Source: Stictocephala bisonia (lineage: Eukaryota > Arthropoda > Insecta > Hemiptera > Membracidae). Taken from it: a DNA stretch of 64,000 nt. Within the stretch, counting starts at the first letter, position 1, and each line of letters opens with the position of its first letter. The notes beneath the pieces are model-generated. The model worked only from the letters and a program-made list of their open reading frames with translations, was not told where the DNA came from and did no database searches. The stretch spans positions 4,163,449 to 4,227,448 of the forward strand of contig JAQJVL010000005.1 of assembly GCA_035578905.1 (NCBI GenBank), read 5' to 3'. Shown here in pieces: positions 49,501 through 58,500 of this stretch. The position numbers were made by a program, and so were the translations under genes.

Positions 49501-52500
49501 CCAGTAGTCCTATATGGCTCTGAGGTATGGACAATGAGCAAGAAAACAGAAAGGCGATTAGTAACCTTTGAAAATAAAGTATTAAGAGCAATATATGGGC
49601 CAGTGAAAGAAGAAGAACAATGGAGAATAAGGAAAAATCAGGAACTTAGAGAATTGTTTAAGGAAGCAGACATAGTAGCAGAAGGAAAATCAAGACGACT
49701 CAGATGGGCAGGCCATGTAAACAGAAGGGAGGAGGAATCTGTATTGAGAAGAGTAATGGAAGGAAGACCAGCAGGAAGAAGACCTTTGGGTCGACCAAGG
49801 CTGAGATGGAAAGATCAGGTGCAAAGGGATATGCGGAAAATGGGAGTGGAAGAAGAGATGATGCAAGACAGGAGGAAGTGGAGGCAAATTGTTGGCGAGG
49901 CCAAAAACCTTTTACGGTTTGAGTGGCCAACTAAGTAAGTAAGTAAGTATTATGCATTATTTATTGTAATTTTTAAAGATTAAAAATACTACTGTGCATT
50001 GTTATTTGTTTTTTCAGAATAAAATTTAAAAACTAAATATTTTAAAGATTATTTCATGATACTCTGAAAGTGATTCGGATAGTTGGAGTCCGGATAATTG
50101 GAGTTCCACTGTACCCGTAAAAACTACCCCTTTTATTACAATTTTGATAAAAACTTTAATTAAACATTATGTAGGATATATTTACCTTAATATATATTAC
50201 ATATTAATGTTTTTTTATAATAGGACTTAATTAGTGGCTCTTTGAGATGTTACTACTCTTACAAAATACCCCTCATTCAAGTTTGACTAAAAATTACTAA
50301 ACCCTACTTGTCGCTTGCTTATTTCTGTAGGTTAATTTCGTACCCTAAGCGGCAGCCTGCGTATTTCTGTCGGTTACGCCTTGCGCTATTTAATCTTTTA
50401 TTATTGAATGCACGTTGACAGTATCGTTATGATTTGTTCACCACTTAAATAATAGAAATATACCTAATTTGATGGTACATTTTGATTGTTGCTACGATGT
50501 GCTGTCATCGATAAAGTAGAAGACAGAAACAAAGTAATCGTGGAAGGGATAAACAAACCTTGCACGAAATTCTTTATGTTTGTAAATGTAACAGTTCTTT
50601 GTATATTTACGTTTTATTAGTATTTTTTAATTTTACATATTTGATCTAAGATTATTAGTGTTTTTGAGTAGTGAATGTAGTGTTTATATATTTATATGGA
50701 AAAACAAATTGTCAATTGGTGCAACATACTGACAAATTGTTACTACATGAAATAAAGTAACTTTATCAATATTAATTAAATTGAAGTTTATTGATACTTT
50801 ATTGATAAGTTGCCTAATCACGATACTATGGTGATAGGTGAGTGCTACACCATGGAGTAGTTTGGGCAGTGCTTAAAATGTCAGAACCACTAATGCCGTA
50901 TGATTTCATTAGATTCTCGACACATTCTAAAAATGAGAAGAGATAACTGTGACCATCTTAAGTGCATGATCCACTTTCTCACTAAGCTACATAGAGTAGC
51001 TAAATCATGTTGGATCTTGATCAGACTTTATCTGTGTAGTATGCAGGTTTTAAAGATGAGGCTAGTATGTATGATAGGTCGAGTGTGAGCGCTATAGTAG
51101 ATCACACTGCCTCCATTTGATTATGCTAGATTAAAGTGCTTAGTACTAGATTTATCTTGGGCTTCCGTTGTCCCTAAAATCTTCTTTTTGAAGTGCCTTT
51201 GGAACAAAATATCTTGTTAAGCATGGCTCCTGGATGCGTACTTGTTTTAAGGGGTATGCACTGTTGTCTCTTAACAACGTTTCTACAGTAACTGAAAAAA
51301 TACCATTGGCATTGTAAGAGTAATTAGTAAGCCTAATATCTCTTTTATGTATATCATCTTCATATTACTGGTGTGTACTCTCAAGGGCTAATGTCTAATC
51401 GTAGGGTATCCATCGTCAGTTTCAGTTTGTGAAACTCAAATGAGGGAATCCACTTGCTTAACACACTCATGAGTCCTCATGCATGAAGTACAGTTCCTTA
51501 CTGGATTTTCACTTTTAAAAAGATAGTAAACTTTTGTCTTAATTTTCCCTAATTTTTATGCACGCCAGCCTATTTCCCAAAAGTACTAGCCACAAAATTT
51601 AAAGGTATTTTTCAACTGGTTTGCAAGCTTTCATATAATCTATTACAAAAGTGTTATTTTTCAACATGTATTGATAATCTTTTACTATTCTTGTGCTTAT
51701 TAGGTGTACTTATTAGATGAATTTATTTTAATTGTATAAAACTATTAAAATTTTATAAGGCTATTAATATAGATTTGGTAAACAAAAATGTTGCTAGAGT
51801 AATAGTACTGAAAAAAATGTCTTCAAATAAATGGTGAGCCTTTTCCCAATTTGTAATAACGTGTTAACAATTTTATACCAGTTACCATCTGCGTCTCTTT
51901 TACCTTTATAGCAGGTAAACCCCAGACAATATTTGGTAATAGAATCGCATAACATCCAACAGTTATGATGGTATTTGTTGGGAAAGTATTGAATCAGTTT
52001 CGAATGATTTTTTTCGTCCCAGTGAGACTTTCTTTAATAGGAATTTCCAATTTGGAGTGAAATGTGTCTTGAATAGGAATTGGAACTCTCCAGAAGGATC
52101 ATAACCTTATAAATCAGCTGCAGGAGAGCTGGCAGTCAGCTGTTTTTATGATGGCAGCTGGCAGTCACGGCTATTTTATTCTGGATGCCCATATTTTATA
52201 CAAATTCTAATCTAATAGAATACACTTATTATTGGTTACTTGTTTTACTTTGTTTCCAGACATATTACGAATATATCAGTCTTTGCTAGGTTATTTTACG
52301 ACTAAAGATGGACATACCCAAATCGTTATTATGCTATACACATTGGGAAAAATTATTTTCATTAAAAATTGACTATTTTTTTATTTTCTCTTTATGTTGG
52401 AGTCAAAAAAATACAGAATCAAATTTTTATTTTTATCCCAATCAAAAAAATGCACATTGTAGCCTAACGTAATTCAGTCCGGTAAGGTCATTATAATTCT

Positions 52501-55500
52501 AATAACATTCTAATTGGGTCATGCTATAAGAATGTTAATAATTTCTACAAGCTAATAGAGTTTGCTCTAAATCAGGTTAAGCTACAGTACAAGAATGTTG
52601 ATTAAATTTAAAATTATTTTCATGAACCTTAAACCTAATAAAATCAAATCAAAATTAGTGGTGTGTGATGCAGTAATTTTTTTTAAATTCAATGCATTGA
52701 TGCGAATCAATGAATGAATTTCGATTTAACTCAATTTGATGCACACATACAGAATTCATAGTTTTAGAAGCAGTATAGTGACAATAATACCTTTATGGTA
52801 CAGGAATCACATCAGTACAAAGAATGATAGTTAAAAATATAAATTTACTGACCATAAACATCTTAGCTACTTAATATTTTATTTTATTTCCCACGGTTTA
52901 ACCAATTTTACAAGTACAATAACATACAAGATGGCAGTCTATGATTCATGTTACTTTCTATGATAATGAACTAAAACTAACAATCAAACACTTCAATAAC
53001 AACAATTTAAAATAGTCTCAACAGTCCAATAGCATAATAAGTGGAGTGTGTAACCATCGTGTAACAATACAATAAATTCTACAAATAGTAACAGCAACAA
53101 AAATCTAATAAATAAATAACCCAAGTAGAATATACAGATATAACAGATACAATAATATAAATAACAATAAATAATAAATGTAGTAATAAATAACAATAGA
53201 TAACATAAATAAAATATAAAAAAGGTAACAATAATAATTATATATAAATACGTGAAGTTGGGGAGAAATGATTTTGAAATTTCAGAGTGCTATAAGTGTG
53301 CGAAAAGTGGGGAGACCATGCCCCCACGTACACAGGTGTAGCCCTTTAACGCAGCTACCTAAAGATGGAACAATCACTACACTGGTATTAAAAGTGAAAT
53401 ATGCAATGTGGGGAGACCATGCCCCCAACAACACAAGTGTGGCCCTTTAACGCAGCCACCAAGCACCCACTTCACAGAAACTAACTCCACCAGAAACCAA
53501 TTCCATTCCACTTGCACAAAGAAGACTCTACTCTCCATTGTTGTTAGCCAGGGATAGCACCAGAGGTCGAAAAGTTCCCAAGGAGTCAGAGAAGAAATCC
53601 ACCACATTGCAGGCCTCGTTTCCAGCTCTCAGCATTCTGGGAATAGGACTATGAAGAAGGTAGTTAGTATTTCTGTACCTGATCTCAAAAAGGTAATGCG
53701 ATCTAGTAACTGAGGGGACTCTAAAGTTAACATTATATATTTGATGTTAATATTATATATTTGAAACAGAAATATAAAAATATTGTCCATTCTTTTGTTT
53801 TGAGAATTATTGAAATGATTTTATTTCTTTTGTGGTGTATCAAATTGTGGTTTTTTAAAAGACTATGAGCAGAGACTGATATTTAGAATTTTGGACATAC
53901 TGTACAAGCATGTTTATCATGTTCAAGTATGGTTTCAGTGGAAGGACTGGTTTTATAATGGTGTAATAAAACTCACTAAAAAGTAGCCTTTCCAATAACT
54001 TGTACCTATATTTTTCAGAGTGCAGTCAAGGCTTTAAACCAAGATCATAAAACTGAAACTGGGCATATCAGTGACCTTTTGGTCAAGCTGAAGGCAGATG
54101 CTCCTGAACTTGCAGAAAAAGTATCAGAACTTCAAAAACTTGATAAGTAAGTTGACATGCAGCTTTTTGTTCACTAAAGTAGTTATTACTGAGGTTAATC
54201 AAAACAATACTATAAATATATTGGCCTGTTTAATATGAAATTATACATAATATGTGAGGAAGACCACCCATGCGGGATCAGTGGTCTTACTCATACACGA
54301 ACAATGGTTATTAACTCATCCAACCACTCATACACGAACAGTGATACTAACCCATCCTCGAACAGAAGTTATTAACCCACCCACCCACTTATACACAATT
54401 AGTGATACTAACCCACCTTCCTACTCATACACGAACAATGGTTATTAACTCATCCTCCCACTCATACACGAACAGTGATACTAACCCATCCTCGAACAGA
54501 AGTTATTAACCCACCCACCCACTTATACACAATTAGTGATACTAACCCACCTTCCTACTCATACATGAACAATGGTTATTAACTCACCCTCCCACTCATA
54601 CACGAACAGTGATACTAACCCATCCTCGAACAGAAGTTATTAACCCACCCACCCACTTATACACAATTAGTGATACTAACCCACCTTCCTACTCATACAC
54701 GAACAGTGATACTAACCCATCCTCCCACCCATACTCGAACAGAAGTTATTAACCCACCCGCCCACTTATACACAATTAGTGATACTAACCCACCTTCCTA
54801 CCCATGCACGAACAGTGGGTATTAACTCATCCTCCCACTCATACACGAACAGTGATACTAACCCATCCTCCCACCCATACTCGAACAGAAGTTATTAACC
54901 CACCCGCCCACTTATACACAATTAGTGATACTAACCCACCTTCCTACCCATGCACGAACAGTGGGTATTAACTCATCCTCCCACTCATACACGAACAGTG
55001 ATACTAACCCATCCCCGAACAGAAGTTATTAACCCACCCACCCACTTATACACAATTAGTGATACTAACCCACCGTCCTACCCATGCACGAACAGTGGGT
55101 ATTAACTCATCCTCCCACTCATACAACAACAGTGATACTAACTCACCCTCCCACCAATATACGAACAGAGGTTACTAACCCACCCACCCACTCATACACG
55201 AACAGTTATACTAACCCACTCGTACACAAACAGTGATAATAGCGGGTGAACCTTAATGTCTGGTGACATAAGAGAAAACAAAACGCTTTCCCTATAAACA
55301 GCCCATGGCGAGTCCAGTTTTTAATATTTTCATCAAAATCTATGTTCATTGTCCTCCAAAACTAAGGGTCGTGGGTTTGAATCTCGAAATCTGTAAATGT
55401 AAAAATAGGACAAATAATACACCATTTTAAAGGTCTTGTTGAAAAAAACTCATTGGCGCTGACAACATTTACTTATCTTAATTCATTTCAAAATTTGACA

Positions 55501-58500
55501 TTTACGGAATACCCTCTAATTTTCTTACCATTTGAGTCATTTTTATCCCAATTTCAAATTCTTACCCATTACAAAAAATCACCTTCACTCTGATGTGCCA
55601 AGTGAATAAATTTATGCATATTTGAATGTTGGCCGCCTATCCTGGATTTTTTAAAATTCAAAATTCCTAATGGAATAAGTATTTTGTCCATACTTTTTAC
55701 CTATGTAAAAGCCTTTCTTCTTGTCCATTTTTTTACCTAAACAGATTGTAATTTTATTTCTGTCGTCAAATTAGGGGTTGTTATTATTATAAATGTTTCA
55801 TCTATTTGTTTTATCTCTTTATTTTATAATTTTAATTCATGTTAGAAAGATTTGAGAATTGAACTCAAGACATTCAGTTTTGAAGGTCAGTGTCCAAAGT
55901 AACGTAAAACACTGGGGGCAACTTACGTTAAAGACGCATTTCCGCTTTTTTTTTTTTTCAAAAACAATGTGAGATACAAAAACAGGGTAAATACAAACTT
56001 TGTTTGTCTTAAGGAGGCCTTTTAAATGACAGTTTTGAATTTTTGAAAGTTTGGGTTATGCAATCAACATTGGTTACATCTATTAATTTTATTCATGTTC
56101 ATATTAGAGTGCAGCTGTTTTTTTTTAGTAAGAATTTGAAATTGGGATGAATATAAATCAAATGGTAAAATAAATTAGAGGGTATTCAGTGAATGTTAAT
56201 ATTTTTCATAAAAACGCCCGCAATTTTGAAATAAATTAAGATAAGTGAATTTGTTACACCACTGAGTTTCTTTCAAGAAGACCTTTAAAATGGTGTATTA
56301 CTTGTCCTATGTTTACATTTAAAAATTACAAGACATGAACCCACGGCCTTTAGTTTTGTAGGACATTGTAAATGGATTTTGATGAAAACTATTTTTAATG
56401 GACTCATATGGGCATATGGCATGAATGGGTGGGTTGGAGGGCAATTTCCGCCGAGCATATATGGGTGGGTGGGAGGGCCATTACCAGGCCCACCATCTTT
56501 TTCTATAGTGTTAGGCTGAAACATAATTAACATCCACAGTTTGGGAGTCAGTTTAAATCGATCTCTCTGCTTTTAAAAGTCACTTACAGAATAAAGCAGC
56601 CAAAGTGAGACACAGAACTAACATAGTGCAGCAACCAGTTGCTGGATCTTGTGGGGAGCCAACGCACAAGTCCTGCGTACTACAACATTGCCCCTAGCTA
56701 ACTCCCGTGTGGCTTAACAGTACATATGTGCGAGATATATATGTACTGTATACAGTATGTATCAATCTCTATATGTTTTTTGTTTAGGAGGTACAATAAC
56801 ACATGATACTACAGTGAACTTACAAAATAGCTCCCAATAGTGATCTCAAAACTTCAAAACCATCTACTGTATATAAATTTATATTTTAGATATATTTATC
56901 TTATTTGTGTACTGACCATCTAAATATATTTTCTCAATTTACAACTGTAATAGCATATCTAACTTTTTTTACTGTATCAAATGCATGTATTTGTGCCTAA
57001 TTGATAATAAAGAATGATTTTGATTCTATGCTAGTAATGAAAAACATTATCAACAGAATTTTATTTTATGAGATTGTTCCCCATGGAGATTTGTTGAAAT
57101 AGTTAAAATGAAAAGATAATCAATTGATAATGTCGAACATGTCGGTGGGTTAGAGGGAATTAACCTGTTGATGAGTAGTTGGAAATTGTTCCAATAGAGT
57201 ATGGTACTGATGGTTATAGCAGTTTGATTCCAAGATAGTAATGACGGTTATAACCATCCAATGTAGACTTGTACGTATAATCAATATTAAGGCTGTTTAC
57301 AATCTCTAGTGGCATTACCAGGAACTATTTCAGCTGTGAAATGTACAAAGTAATTATTGCTGTAAGGTGCTGGCCTCTGGAAGAATTTATAACTATAGAT
57401 TTGCCGCCAAATGTCATTTCATCACACCAAATCCTTTATTAGAAGTTAATGTCTGTTGTTAAGCAGGATTGATTATTGAGTAGTGAGTTGCTATGTGATC
57501 ATATTATATATAGTTCTGTGTGATCAGAAGTTATTATATATAGTTCTGTGTAATCATGGACTTGCGAATACATGTCATGAGACAAATATTGGAAAATCAT
57601 GGTTTTCTGAGAGAAGAAACCACACCCGCCACACGTTTGGTGGCCGGAGCCCAGCAGCCACGGCTCCTCTCAGGTTGCCATTTCCCACGTCCTCCACCAG
57701 TGAGGGACAACTAAAGCGCTGCTTTTTTTTGCTCAAATACAACACGAAAGAGCATAAATGAAAAGAAACTGGAGTGTAGTAGTTGTGAAGTAGCACGTTG
57801 AGTCTACCCGTGTTTTGAAAATTATCATACATTGTCCAAATTCAAAAATTAAAAAACATTAGTTGTAACGCCTAAAAATGCAAACACCACATAATTCTAG
57901 TATGTTATAATGTATCAATAAATGTTGGATGGTTATTACTAAAAAGTATTCAATACTCCCTGGAATTCAATAATGGTATTTTTTCCTACTATAGTATATC
58001 CTAGATAGGTTGATGGTTATAACCGTCAGCACTCCTCAACAGGTTAAGAAAGAGTCAAGTCCCAAACTGTCAAGTGCTTGTACCATCTTGTTCTTAAAAT
58101 TGATCCCAACTCATATAACAGGCTTAGCAAATTTTTTCTTGAAGTACTCTTTACAAAGAATCTTTTCAGAATAAAATACATGGTGTTTCAAAAAGAATGA
58201 CCCGATTTTAAATAGCTATATTTATTAGAAACAAGGGCTTTACACAAACATATTGGACATTAAAATACTTACAAAAGAATGAAGTTTACGAAAATGTATC
58301 ATACATTTTCAATGTCCTCCATTTGCAGCACGGATGACATCTAGTCGGTAGCTGAGTTTGTTCCAAACTGAACGTAAAGTATCTATCAGAAATTCAGCTA
58401 TCGACTAGATGTAATCCATGCTGCAAATGGAGGGCATATTGAAAATGTATGATAAATTTTCATAAACTTCATTCTTTTGCGAGTATTTTAACCTCCAATA

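Larger units (their letters stand above)
48997..50111. mobile_element. Tigger/pogo-type MITE with nested LINE
   Basis: CAGTAGAACTCCAATTATC (48997) mirrors GATAATTGGAGTTCCACTG (ending 50111), TA on both sides. The left subterminal part (49052-49070, TTCGGATAATTGGA) and the right (50074-50100) repeat the motif. Without the LINE insertion it is about 370 bases and has no ORF. Confidence 0.85.

Noticed and set aside
54255..55245. CRISPR array
   Set aside because: Units are contiguous and diverged without unique spacers, in a eukaryotic intron; it is a minisatellite.
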